From Arachis hypogaea (Eukaryota > Streptophyta > Magnoliopsida > Fabales > Fabaceae), in NCBI RefSeq assembly GCF_003086295.3, contig NC_092048.1, forward strand, positions 89,198,626 to 89,262,625: 64,000 nt of DNA. The letters run 5' to 3'. Of the stretch, positions 1 to 11,265 are shown in pieces. The first letter of the stretch is position 1, and each line of letters starts with the position of its first letter. A program made the translations under genes and the position numbers. The notes beneath the pieces were generated by a model. That model saw only the letters and a list, made by a program, of their open reading frames with translations, had not been told where the DNA came from and ran no database searches.

Positions 1-12
1 TCCCCCCATTCC

Positions 13-20
13 TATATAAA
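13..20 (+). promoter_or_regulatory. TATA box of internal promoter (outer family-A copy)
   Basis: TATATAAA stands 199 bp upstream of the ATG at 212 and is followed by a CT-rich leader. The same arrangement occurs at 9924-9932 in the inner copy. This suggests that the extra ORF of family A is transcribed from its own promoter inside the element. Function is inferred. Confidence 0.5.
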
Positions 21-139
21 CCCCTCATTATTTCTTCATTTTCACACAACACAAACCTCTCTTCTCCCCCTTGGCCGAAACAACCTCTCTCTCCCTCTCC
101 TCCATTTCTCTTCTTATCCTTCTTCTTTCTTTCTTCTTG

Positions 140-174
140 TGCTCGGGGACGAGCAAACATTTTAAGTTTGGTGT
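140..174 (+). other. Conserved hairpin plus AAGTTTGGTGT motif
   Basis: TGCTCGGGGACGAGCA (140-155) folds into a 6-bp stem with a GGGA (GNRA-type) loop. AAGTTTGGTGT follows at 164-174, about 38 bp before the ATG at 212. Compared with the copies at 2470-2485 and 34180-34195 (TGCTTG/CAAGCA), one stem pair has changed from T-A to C-G on both sides. That compensatory change supports a real RNA stem. Confidence 0.55.
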
Positions 175-211
175 GGTAAAAAGCATTGCTTTTTGTTTTC
201 CATAACCATCA

Positions 212-1359
212 ATGGCACCTAAGGCCAGAGAAACCTCAAGAAAGAGGAAAGGGAAGGTAATTGCTTCCACCTCTGAGCCATGGGAGATGGAGAGATTCAT
301 CTCAAAGGTCCATCAAGACCACTTTTATGAAGTTGTGGCCAAGAAGAAAGTGATCCCTGAGGTTCCTTTCAAGCTCAAAAAGAATGAGTATCCGGAGATC
401 CGACTTGAGATCCAAAGAAGAGGTTGGGAAGTTCTCACCAACATTCAACAAGTCGGGATCCTAATGGTTCAAGAGTTCTATGCAAACGCATGGATCACTA
501 GGAACCATGATCAAGTGTGAACCCGAATCCAAAGCATTGGCTTACCATGGTTCGGGGGAAATACTTAGATTTCATTCCGAAAAATGTAAGGCTGGCGTTC
601 AACTTGCCAATGATGGAAGAGAACGCACACCCCTACACAAGAAGGGTCAACTTTGATCAAAGGTTGGACCAAGTCCTCATAGACATATGTGAGGAATGAG
701 CTCAATGGAAAATTGACTCAAGAGGCAAGCCGGTTCAACTAAGAAGGCATGACCTCAAACCAGTGGCTAGGGGATGGTTAGAGTTCATTCAACGCTCAAT
801 CATTCCTACTAGTAACCGGTCTGAAGTAACTATAGACCGGGCCATCATGATCCATAGTATCATGATTGGAGAAGAGGTGGAAGTTCATGAGATTATACCT
901 CAAGAACTTTACAAGGTGGCTGACAAGTCCTCCACTTGGGCAAGGTTAGCCTTTCCTCACCTCATATGCCACCTCTGCAATTCGGCTGGAATTGACATAG
1001 AGGGAGACATCCTCATTGAAGAGGATAAGCCCATCACTAAGAAAAGGATGGAGCAAACAAGAGATCATGGACCTCAACAAGAGTATGAGGAAATTCCTTA
1101 CCATGAAATCCCTGAGATGCCTCAGGGGATGCACTTTCCTCCACAGAACTATTGGGAGCAAATCAACACTTCCCTAGGAGAATTAAGTTCTAATATGGGA
1201 CAACTAAGGGTGGAGCACCAAGAGCATTCCATCATCCTCCATGAAATTAGAGAAGATCAAAGAGCTATGAGGAAGGAGCAACAAAGGCAAAGAAGAGACA
1301 TAAAGGAGCTCAAAAGCACCATTGGTTCTTCAAGAAGAGGAAAATGCCACCCTCACTAA
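212..1359 (+). pseudogene. Extra ORF of family A (putative plant transposon protein), broken
   Basis: The reading starts at ATG 212 with a basic N-terminus and would give about 380 residues, rich in charged residues with a coiled-coil-like C-terminus. It resembles the legume family annotated as 'putative plant transposon protein' (I recall Pfam PF20167), which occupies the position downstream of gag-pol. It is broken. A frameshift near 515 separates 212-520 from the second reading frame, and a TGA at 697-699 replaces a GGA codon kept in the copy at 10119-11265. The reading then runs from 763 to the natural stop at 1359. The two copies are broken at different places, so each decayed on its own. 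Function is unknown; an env-like or accessory role is only a guess from position. Confidence 0.7.
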
Positions 1360-2505
1360 GGTGGACTCATTCCTTAATCTCCTTGTCTATTTATTTTCTG
1401 TTTTCGGTTTCCATGCTTCATGTTTAATTATGTTTGTGTCTTTACTATATGATCATTAGTGTCTAAGTGTCTATGCCTTAAAGTTAAGAATATGAATCCA
1501 TCACCTCTCTTAAATGAAAACTGTTCTAAAAACAAAAGAACAAGAAGTACATGGTTTCGAGTTCATCCTTGAAACTAGTTTAATTATTTTGATGTGGTGG
1601 CAACACTTTTTGTTTTCTGAATGAATGCTTGAACAGTGCATATGTCTTTTGAATTTGTTGTTTATGAATGTTAAATATATTGGCTCTTGAAAGAATGATG
1701 AAAAAAGAGAAATGTTATTTGATAATCTGAAAAATCATAAAAATAATTCTTGAAGCAAGAAAAAGCAGTGAATACAAAAGCTTGCAGAAAAAAAAAGAGA
1801 AAAGAAAAATGGCGAAAAAAAAGAAAAAGCAAGCAGAAAAAGCCAAAAGCTCTTTAAACCAAAAGGCAAGAGCAAAAAGCCAATAGCCCTTAAAACCAAA
1901 AGGTAAGGGTAATAAAAAAGATCCAAGGCTTTGAGCATCAGTGGATACGAGGGCCTAAAGGAATAAAATCCTGGCCTAAGCGGCTAAACCAAGCTGTCCC
2001 TAACCATGTGCTTGTGGCGTGAAGGTGTCAAGTGAAAACTTGAGACTGAGCGGTTAAAGTCAAGGTCCAAAGCAAAAACAGAGTGTGCTTAAGAACCCTG
2101 GACACCTCTAATTGGGGACTTTAGCAAAGCTGAGTCACAATCTGAAAAGGTTCACCCAGTTATGTGTCTGTGGCATTTATGTATCCGGTGGTAATACTGG
2201 AAAATAAAGTGCTTAGGGCCACGGCCAAGACTCATAAAGTAGCTGTGTTCAAGAATCAACATACTGAACTAGGAGAATCAATAACACTGTCTGAATTCTA
2301 AGTTCCTATAGATGCCAATCATTCTAAACCTCAATGGATAAAGTGAGATGCCAAAACTATTCAAGAGGCAAAAAGCTACAAGTCCCGCTCATCTGATTAG
2401 AGCTAAGTTTCATTGATATTTTGGAATTTATAGTATATTCTCTTCTTTTTATCCTATTTTATTTTCAGTTGCTTGGGGACAAGCAATAATTTAAGTTTGG
2501 TGTTG
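1360..2505 (+). other. 3' untranslated region of outer family-A element
   Basis: No coding capacity is visible. The stretch has A-rich tracts around 1740-1830 whose reverse strand gives meaningless lysine/phenylalanine-rich frames. It ends with hairpin TGCTTGGGGACAAGCA (2470-2485) and AAGTTTGGTGT (2493-2503), directly before the LTR start TGATGAGCGG at 2506. It matches 11266-12408 of the inner element. Confidence 0.7.
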
Positions 2506-3208
2506 TGATGAGCGGATAATTTATACGCTTTTTGGCATTGTTTTTACATAGTTTTTAGTATGATTTAGTTAGTTTTTAGTATATTTTTATTAGTTTTTAA
2601 TTAAAATTCACATTTCTGGACTTTACTATGAGTTTTTGTGTTTTTCTGTGATTTCAGGTATTTTCTGGCTGAAATTGAGAGACCTGAGCAAAAATCAGAT
2701 TCAGAGGTTGAAGAAGGACTACAGATGCTGTTGGATTCTGACCTCCCTGCACTCAAAGTGTATTTTCTGGAGCTACACAACTCCAAATGGCGCGCTCTCA
2801 ATTGCGTTGGAAAGTAGACATCCAGGGCTTTCCAGAAATATATAATAGTCCATACTTTGTCCAAGTTTAGATGATGCAAACTGGCGTTGAACGCCAGTTC
2901 CATGCTGCATTCTGGAGTTAAACGCCAGAAACAGGTTGCAAAGTGGAGTTAAATGCCAGAAACAGGTTACAAACTGGCGTTCAACTCCAAGAGAAGCCTC
3001 TACACGTGTAAAGCTCAATGCTCAGCCCAAGCACACACCAAGTGGGCCCCAGAAGTGGATTTCTGCATCATTTACTCATTTCTGTAAACCCTGGTAACTA
3101 GTTTAGTATAAATAGGACTTTTTACCATTGTATTTACATCTTTGGATATCATCTTTGGATTATCTTTTGATCCTTTGATCACATTTAGGGGGCTGGCCAT
3201 TCGGCCAC
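2506..3208 (+). repeat. Outer family-A 3' LTR, piece 1
   Basis: It begins with TGATGAGCGGATAATTTATA and carries the GGCGTT...AACGCC palindrome group at about 2880-2990, then TATAAATA at 3107-3114. It stops at the GCCAC target duplication, where the inner element starts. Confidence 0.85.
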
Positions 3209-4966
3209 TGATGAGCAGATAATTTATACGCTTTTTGGCATTGTTTTTAGTATGTTTTTAGTAGGATATAGTTACTTTTAGGGATGTTTTCATTAGTTTT
3301 TATGTTAAATTCACATTTCTAGACTTTACTATGAGTTTGTGTGTTTTTCTGTGATTTCAGGTATTTTCTGGCTGAAATTGAGGGACTTGAGTAAAAATTA
3401 GATTCAGAGGTTGAAGAAGGACTGCTGATGTTGTTGGATTCTGACCTCCCTGCACTCAAAATAAATTTTCTGGAGCTACAGAACTCAAAATGGCGCGCTT
3501 CTAATTGCATTGAAAAGTACACATCCAGGGCTTTCCATCAATATATAATAGTTCATACTTTGGCCGAGTTTAGACGATGCAAACTGGCGTTCAACGCCAG
3601 CTCTCTGCCCAATTCTGGCGTCCAGCGCCTGAAACAAGTTGCAAAGTGGAGTTCAACGCCCAAAATGGCACAAAAGCTGGCGTTCAACTCCAAGAATGAC
3701 CTCTCCATGTGTAGACTTCAAGCTCAGCCCAAGCACACACCAAGTGGGCCCCGGAAGTGGATTTATGCATCAATTACTTATTTCTGTAAACCCTAGTAAC
3801 TAGTTTAGTATAAATAGGACTTTTTACTATTATATTAGACATCCTGAGTTTTATCTTCGGATCATCCTGGATTGTATTCTGATCCTGTGATCACGTTTTA
3901 GGGGGCTGGCCATTCGGCCATGCCTGGACCTTTCACTTATGTATTTTCAACGGTAGAGTTTCTACACTCCATAGATTAAGCTGTGGACCTCTGCTGTTTC
4001 TCAAAGATTAATGCAAAGTACTACTGTTTTTCTATTCAATTCAACTTATTCCACTTCTAAGATATTCGTTCGCACTTCAACCTGAATGTGATGAACGTGA
4101 CAATCATCATCATTCCCTATGAATGCGTGCCTGACAACCACTTCCGTTCTACATTAGATTGAATGAGTATCTCTTAGATCTCTTAATCAGAATCTTCGTG
4201 GTATAAGCTAGATTGATGGCGGCATTCAGGAGAGTCCAGAAAGTCTAAACCTTGTCCGTGGTATTCCGAGTAGGACTCTGGGATTGAATGACTGTGACGA
4301 ACTCCAAACTCACGAGTGCTGGGCGTAGTGACAGACGCAAAAGGATAGTAAATCCTATTCCAGTATGATCGAGAACCTCCAAGATGATTAGCCATGCAGT
4401 GACAGTGCATCGGACCATTTTCACAGAGAGGAATAGGATGCAACCATCGACAAGGGTGATGCCTCCAGACGATTAGCCGTGCTGTGACAGAGCATTTGGA
4501 CCATTTTCCCGAGAGGATTGAAAGTAACCATTTGCACCGGTGACATCCTTACATAAAGCCAGCCATAGAAAGGAGTAAGACTGATTGGATGAAGACAGCA
4601 GGAAAGCGGAGGTTCAAAGGAACGAATGCATCTCCATACGCTTATCTGAAATTCTCACCAATGACTTACATAAGTATTTCTATCCTTCTTTTATTACTAA
4701 ATTTCGAAAACTACATAACTATTTTATATCCGCCTGACTGAGATTTACAAGGTGACCATAGCTTGCTTCATACCAACAATTTCCGTGGGATTCGACCCTT
4801 ACTCACGTAAGGTATTACTTGGACGACCCAGTGCACTTGCTGGTTAGTTATGCGAAGTTGTGAAGATATGTTTAGACCATGGTTCTGTGCATCCGTTTTT
4901 GGTGCCATCGCCAGGAAATCAATTTCGAACAATAATTCACAACCTGAGTAACAATTTCGCACACCA
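3209..4966 (+). repeat. Inner family-A 5' LTR
   Basis: The LTR runs from TGATGAGCAG to CACACCA. It has a perfect palindrome CTGGCGTTCAACGCCAG (3586-3602), weaker relatives to about 3690, and TATAAATA at 3809-3816. Open frames within it, such as the reverse frame at 4183-4443, also occur in other LTR copies and have no recognisable protein content. Confidence 0.92.
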
Positions 4967-4972
4967 AGTTTT

Positions 4973-4991
4973 TGGCGCCGTTGCCGGGGAT
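4973..4991 (+). other. Primer binding site, tRNA-Asp type
   Basis: TGGCGCCGTTGCCGGGGAT lies 6 bp after the LTR end. It is complementary to the 3' end of plant tRNA-Asp (GTC), as is usual for Athila/Tat-type Ty3-gypsy elements. Confidence 0.9.
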
Positions 4992-6794
4992 TGTTCGAGT
5001 TTGAACAACTGACGGTTCATCCTGTTGCTCAGATTAGGTAATTTTCTTCTTATTTTGTTTTCAAAAAGTTTTCAAAAATATTTCAAAAATTTTCCTTTTG
5101 TTTTCGAAAATTTTTCCAAAAAAAAAAAATTTAATAATAAAATAAAATAAAATAAAAATGTTTTCAAAAATATATTTTTCTTCAGAATTTTTAAGAATGA
5201 ATTCTAGTGTTTCATGAAGCATGTTGAAGCCTGGCTGGCTGTAGGGTATGTCAGGCGTGTCATGTCTGAGTTACATACTAAAGCTTGGCTGGCTATTAAG
5301 CCATGCCTGACCCTTTGATTGGAGCTTTAGTCTAAAGAGCATAAGATTCCTGGAATTCATATTAAAAAATTTTGGAATCCTTATTTTTCTTTTTCAAATG
5401 ATTTTCGAAAAAATTAAAAGAAAATACAAAAAATTCACAAAATCATAAAAATCAAAAATATTTTTGTGTTTCTTGTTTGAGTCTTGAGTCAAGTTGAAAG
5501 TTTGGTGTCAATTGCATAATCATCTTGCATTTTTCGAAAAATTCATGCATTCATAGTGTTCTTCATGATCTTCAAGTTGTTCTTGGTAAGTCTTCTTGTT
5601 TGATCTTGATATTTTCATGTTTTGTGTCTTTTCTTGTTTTTCATATGCATTCTTGCATCCATAGTGTCCATACATGAAAAATTTCTAAGTTTGGTGTCTT
5701 GCATGTTTTCTTTGCATATAAAAATTTTCAAAAATAAGTTCTTGATGTTCATCATGACATTCAAAGCGTTCTTGGTGTTCATCTTGACATTCATAGCATT
5801 CTTGCATGCATTCATTGTTTTAATCCAAAATTTTTATGCATTGAGTCTTTTTCATGTTTTTCCTCTTTCATCATAAAAATTCAAAAATAAAAAAAAATAT
5901 CTTTCCCTTTTTCTCTCTTAAACTTTCGAAAATTAGATTTGACTTTTTCAAAAATTTTTAAAATCTAGTTGTTTTTATGAGTCAAATCAAATTTTCATTT
6001 TAAAAAAAAATCCTATCTTTTTCAAAAATCTTTTTCAAAAATCAAATCTTTTTCATTTTTCTTAGTTATTTTCGAAAATTCCAAAAATATTTTTCAAAAA
6101 TCTTTTTCTTATCTTTACTTCATAATTTTCGAAAATAACATCATCAATTAATGTTTTGATTCAAAAATTTCAAGTTTGTTACTTGCTTGTTAAGAAAGAT
6201 TCAAACTTTAAGTTCTAGAATCATATCTTGTGATTTCTTGTGAATCAAGTCATTAATTGTGATTTTAAAAATCAAATCTTTCTCAAAACTAATTTCAACC
6301 ATATCTTTTCAAAAATATCTTCTTATCTTATCTTTTTCAAAATTGATTTTCAAAATTTGTTTCAACTAACTAACTAACTTTTTATTTGTTTCTTATCTTT
6401 TTCAAAATCACCTAACTAACTCTCTCTCTCTCTCTCTCTCTCTCTAATTTTTGAAAATATCTTCCCTCTTTTTCAAAAATTCTTTTTAATTAACCAATTA
6501 TTTTAATTTTTTATTTTAATTTTCGAAAATTACTAACCTTTTTCAAAAACTATTTTCGAAAATCACTAACTCTTTTTAAAAATAATTTTCGAAAATTCTC
6601 TTCCTCTCTCATCTCCTTCTATTTATTTATTCATCTACTAACACTCCTCTTCATCTCACACCTCTGCTCCTATCATCACCTTTGTGTTTGGATTATCCAT
6701 TCTTTTCTTCCACTCACACAGGGACCTCTATACTGTGGTATAAAGAATCCCTATTATTATTATTATTATTTTTCTGTGCCCTCTTCTTTGTCAT
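4992..6794 (+). other. Long AT-rich leader of inner family-A element
   Basis: This 1.8-kb stretch has no convincing gene. It is full of TTTTCAAAAATTTT-like and TTTCGAAAA runs, imperfect repeats of a GCATTCTTG-type unit (5640-5830), a (CT)n microsatellite at 6421-6445 and (ATT)n at about 6752-6770. Open frames at 5615-5876 are low-complexity artefacts. Two AAGTTTGGTGT copies (about 5505 and 5688) lie in the leader as well. Confidence 0.7.
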
Positions 6795-9125
6795 ATGAGC
6801 AGGAGCAAAGACAAGAATATTCTTGTTGAAGCAGATCCAGAACCTGAAAGGACTCTGAAGAGGAAACTAAGAGAAGATAAATTACAACAATCCAGAGATA
6901 ACCTTTCAAAAATTTTCGAACAGGAAGAGGAGATGGAAGCCGAAAATAATAATAATGCAAGGAGGATGCTTGGTGACTTTACTGCACCAAATTCCAATTT
7001 ACATGGAAGAAGCATCTCCATTCCTGCTATTGGAGCAAACAATTTTGAGCTGAAACCTCAGCTAGTTTCTCTGATGCAGCAGAACTGCAAGTTTCATGGA
7101 CTTCCATCTGAAGATCCTTTTCAGTTCTTAACTGAATTCTTGCAGATCTGTGATACTGTTAAGACTAATGGAGTAGATCCTGAAGTCTACAGGCTCATGC
7201 TTTTCCCTTTTGCTGTGAGAGACAGAGCTAGACTGTGGTTGGACTCTCAACCCAAAGACAGCCTGAACTCTTGGGATAAGCTGGTCACGGCTTTCCTAGC
7301 CAAGTTCTTTCCTCCTCAAAAGCTGAGCAAGCTTAGAGTGGATGTTCAAACCTTCAGGCAGAAAGAAGGTGAATCCCTCTATAAAGCTTGGGAGAGATAC
7401 AAGCAGCTGACCAAAAAGTGTCCTTCTGACATGCTTTCAGAATGGACCATCTTAGATATATACTATGATGGTCTGTTTGAGTTATCTAAGATGTCATTGG
7501 ATACTTCTGCAGGTGGATCCATTCACCTAAAGAAAACGCCTGCAGAAGCTCAAGAACTCATTGACATGGTTGCTAATAACCAGTTCATGTACACTTCTGA
7601 GAGGAATCCTGTGAGTAATGGGATGCCTATGAAGAAGGGAGTTCTTAAAATTGATACTCTGAATGCCATATTGGCTCAGAACAAAATATTGACTCAGCAA
7701 GTCAATATGATTTCTCAGAGTCTGAATGGAATGCAGGCTGCGTCCAACAGTACTCAAGAGGCATCTTCTGAAGAAGAGGCCTATGATCCTGAAAACCCTG
7801 CAATAGCAGAGGTGAATTACTTAGGTGAACCTTATGGAAACACCTATAATCCATCATGGAGAAATCATCCAAATCTCTCATAGAAGGATCAACAAAAGCC
7901 TCAACAAAGCTTTAATAATGGTGGAAGATACAGGTTTAGCAACAGCAAGCCTTTTCCATCATCCACTCAGCAACAGACAGAGAACTCTGAACAAAATACC
8001 TCTAATTTAGCAAACTTAGTCTCTGATCTATCCAAGGCCACTGTAAGTTTCATGAATGAAACAAGGTCCTCCATTAGAAATTTGGAAGCACAAGTAGGCC
8101 AGCTGAGTAAAAGGATCACTGAAATCCCTCCTAGTACTCTCCCAAGCAATACAGAAGAAAATCCAAAAGGAGAGTGCAAGGCCATTGACATAACCAAAAT
8201 GGCCGAACCCAAAGAGGGAGAGGAGGACGTGAATCCCAAGGAGGAAGACCTCCTGGGACGTCCAGTGACAAATAAGGAGCTTCCTCCTGAGGAACCAAAG
8301 GACTCTGAAGCTCAATTAGAGACCATAGAGATTCTATTGAACCTCCTTATGCCATTCATGAGCTCTGATGAGTATTCATCTTTTGAAGAGAATGAGGATG
8401 TTACTGAAGAGCAAGTTACCAAGTACCTTGGTGCAATCATGAAGCTGAATGCCAAATTATTTGGCATTGAAACTTGGGAAGATGAACCTCCCTTGTTCAC
8501 CAATGAACTAAGTCATCTGGATCAACTGACATTGCCTCAGAAGAAACAGGATCCTGGAAAGTTCTTAATACCTTATACCATAGGTACCATGATCTTTAAG
8601 GCTCTGTGTGACCTTGGTTTAGGAATAAACCTCATGCCCCTCTCTGTAATAGAGAAACTGGGAATCTTTGGAGTGCAAGCTGCTAAAATCTCATTAGAGA
8701 TGGCAGACAATTCAAGAAAACAGGCTTATGGACAAGTAGAGGACATGTTAGTAAAGGTTGAAGGTTTTTACATCCCTGCTGATTTCATAGTCCTAGATAC
8801 TGGGAAGGATGAGGATGAATTCATCATCCTTGGAAGACCCTTCCTAGCCACAGCAAGAGCTGTGAGTGATGTGGACAGAGGAGAATTGATCCTTCAAATA
8901 AATGAGGACAACCTTGTGTTTACAACTCAAGTATCTCTCTCTGCATCCATGGAGAGGAAGCATAAAAAGCTTCTCTCAAAGCAGAGTCAAACAAAGCCCC
9001 CACAGTCAAACTCTAAGTTTGGTGTTGGGAGGCCACAACCAAACTCTAAGTTTGGTGTCAAATCCCCATATCCAAACTCTAAGTTTGGTGTTGGGAGGTC
9101 TCAACAAAGCTCTGCACATCTCTGA
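6795..9125 (+). pseudogene. Gag-protease polyprotein, one in-frame stop
   Basis: This is one continuous frame of 776 codons from ATG 6795, broken only by TAG at 7881-7883, where homologous gag sequences have tryptophan. The N-terminal half contains the retrotransposon gag domain (FELKPQL, then a leucine-rich core with WERYKQL near residue 200). The C-terminal part contains an aspartic-protease-like region (CDLGLGINLMP, then [13 protein letters not shown] near residues 590-690). The protease active motif is DLGLG instead of the DLGAS seen in element E. The frame ends just after three copies of AACTCTAAGTTTGGTGT. Reverse transcriptase, RNase H and integrase are absent, so the product would supply particle protein and protease only. 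Confidence 0.85.
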
Positions 9126-9143
9126 GGCTCCATGAGAGCCCAC

Positions 9144-9191
9144 TGTCAAGCTATTGACATTAAAGAAGCGCTTGTTGGGAGGCAACCCAAT
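9144..9191 (+). other. Two-hairpin module after the gag-pro stop
   Basis: Hairpin 1 is TGTCA/TGACA (9144-9148 and 9155-9159) around AGCTAT. Hairpin 2 is GTTGGG/CCCAAT (9174-9179 and 9186-9191) around AGGCAA, closing with a G-U pair. They are joined by TTAAAGAAGCGCTT. The same module follows the coding region in element C (18302-18349) and element E (32812-32859). Confidence 0.6.
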
Positions 9192-9328
9192 GTTTATTTA
9201 TCTAATTTTCATTGTTTTTCATGTTTTATTAGGTTCATGATCATGTGGAGTCACAAAATAAATATAAAAATTGAAAACAGAATCAAAAACAGCAGAAAAA
9301 AAAATCACACCCTGGAGGAAGACCTTAC

Positions 9329-9580
9329 TGGCGTTTAAACGCCAGTAAGAAGCATGTTTTGGGCGTTCAACGCCAGAACAGAGCATGGTTCTGGCGCTGA
9401 ACGCCAGAAATGGGCAGCATCTGGGCGTTTGAACACCAGAAATGCACCCTGGAGAAGAGCTGGCGCTGAACGCCCAGAACAAGCATGGTTCTGGCGTTCA
9501 ACGCCAGAAATGGGCAACAAATGGGCGTTCAACGCCCAGAACAAGCACCAATCTGGCGCTGAATGCCCAGAGTTGTGTGC
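9329..9580 (+). repeat. Array of GGCGTT/AACGCC palindromes
   Basis: About eight near-perfect palindromes of 15-17 bp occur, built on TGGCGTTCAACGCCA with the variants TGGCGCTGAACGCCA and GGGCGTTCAACGCCC. They alternate with AGAA/GCATGGTT-type spacers of about 12-25 bp. The same palindromes occur in the LTRs of this family. Here they precede the internal TATA box at 9924. Open frames crossing the array on both strands are repeat translations, not genes. Confidence 0.85.
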
Positions 9581-9923
9581 AAAGGAATTTTACATGCCTA
9601 ATTTGGTGCAAGGTTGTAAATCCTTGAACACCACAGGATCTATGGACCCCACAGGATCATCTCAGGATCTGTGGACCCCACAGGATCCCCACCTACCTCC
9701 ACTTACTTCTTCTCACCCCTCTTTCACACAATCCCATAAACACTCTTCCCCAAAACCCTTCACCAATCACCTCAATCTCTCTTCCCCTTCCCCTCTTCAC
9801 CACTCATATCCATCCACTCTTCCCCATAAACCTACCTCATAAACTCCACCTACCTTCAAAATTCAAAATCAATTTTCCACCCAAACCCACCCTAAATGGC
9901 CGAACTTACCCCCCTCCCTTCCC

Positions 9924-9932
9924 TATATATAA
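9924..9932 (+). promoter_or_regulatory. TATA box of internal promoter (inner copy)
   Basis: TATATATAA lies 195 bp before ATG 10119 and about 345 bp after the palindrome array. A CT-rich leader follows, with a hairpin at 10046-10061 (one stem mismatch) and AAGTTTGGTGT just before the ATG. This would give the extra ORF its own transcript. Confidence 0.5.
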
Positions 9933-10118
9933 CCCTCCATTCTTCCTCATTTTCACACAACACACCCCTCTTTTCTCTTCTTGGCCGAAACCCCTTCTCC
10001 CTCTCCTCCATTTTCTTCTTCTTCTTTATCTATTCTTTCTTCTCTTGCTCGAGGGCAAGCAAAAATTCTAAGTTTGGTGTGGTAAAAGCATAAGCTTTTT
10101 GTTTTTCCATTACCATTG

Positions 10119-11265
10119 ATGGCACCTAAGACCGGAGAATCCTCTAGAAAAGGAAAAGGGAAGACAAAAGCTTCCACCTCCGAGTCATGGGAGATGGAAA
10201 GGTTCATCTCCAAAGCCCATCAAGACCACTTCTATGATGTTGTGGCAAGAAGAAGGTGATCCCTGAGGTCCCTTTCAAGCTCAAGCGAAATGAGTATCTG
10301 GAGATCCGACATGAAATCCAAAGAAGAGGTTGGGAAGTCCTAACAAACCCCATCCAACAAGTCGGCATCCTAATGGTTCAAGAGTTCTATGCCAATGCAT
10401 GGATCACTAGGAACCATGATCAAAGTAAGAACCCGAATCCAAAGAATTATGTTACAATGGTTCGGGGGAAATATTTAGATTTTAGTCCGGAGAATGTGAG
10501 GTTGTCGTTTAACTTGCCTATGATGCAAGGAGATGAGCGCCCCTACACTAGAAGGGTCAACTTTAATCAAAGGTTGGACCAAGTCCTCATGGACATATGT
10601 GTGGAAGGAGCTCAATGGAAGATTGACTCCAAAGGCAAGCCGGTTCAACTAAGAAGATTGGATCTCAAGCCTGTGGCTAGAGGATGGTTGGAGTTCATCC
10701 AACGCTCCATCATCCCCACTAGCAACCGATCTGAAGTTACTGTGGATCGGGCCATCATGATCCATGCCATCATGAATGGAGAAGAAGTAGAGGTTCATGA
10801 AGTCATCTCCCTTGAACTCTACAAAATAGCCGAAAAGCCCTCTCCTGGGGCAAGGCTAGCTTTTCCTCATCTTATCTGTCATATATGTTACTCAGCTGGA
10901 GCTTCCATAGAAGGAGACATTCACATTGAGGAAGAGAAGCCCATCACTAAGAAAAAGATGGAGCAAGCAAGAGAGCCCATTCATGGAGCTCAAGAGGCGC
11001 AGGAAGCTCATCACCATGAGATCTCGGAGATGCCTCAAATGCATTTTCCTCCACAAAACTATTGGGAGCAAATCAATACCTCCCTAGGAGAATTAAGTTC
11101 CAACATGGGACAATTAAGGGTGGAACATCAAGAGCACTCCATCATCCTTCATGAAATAAGAGAAGATTAAAAAGCAATGAGGGAGGAGCAACAAAGACAA
11201 GGAAGAGACATAGAAGAGCTCAAGGACATCATTGGTTCCTCAAGAAGGAAATGCCACCATCACTA
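10119..11265 (+). pseudogene. Extra ORF of family A (putative plant transposon protein), second copy, broken
   Basis: This is homologous to 212-1359 and about 380 codons long. ATG 10119 opens a frame that breaks near 10241, where one C of GCC is missing relative to the first copy. The main frame then runs from about 10256 to 11170. A TAA at 11168-11170 replaces CAA of the first copy, and the reading continues to the natural stop near 11265. The middle part has an LVQEFYANAW-like segment and conserved basic and aromatic residues; the end is glutamate/glutamine-rich and likely coiled coil. It lies where env-like ORFs sit in Athila elements, but I see no signal peptide or membrane segment. Function is unknown. 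Confidence 0.72.

Noticed and set aside
4183..4443. Minus-strand open frame, repeated at 13381-13641
   Set aside because: It lies in family-A LTR R-U5 sequence in both LTRs and has no recognisable protein content.
4973..4991. tRNA-Asp-like text suggesting a tRNA gene
   Set aside because: Only the 3' end complement is present, adjacent to an LTR; it is a primer binding site.
5615..5876. Open frames on both strands in the family-A leader
   Set aside because: Low-complexity phenylalanine/leucine- or methionine/lysine/asparagine-rich translations of simple repeats.
9219..9627. Several overlapping open frames on both strands
   Set aside because: They arise from the GGCGTT/AACGCC palindromes, which contain few stop codons in any frame.
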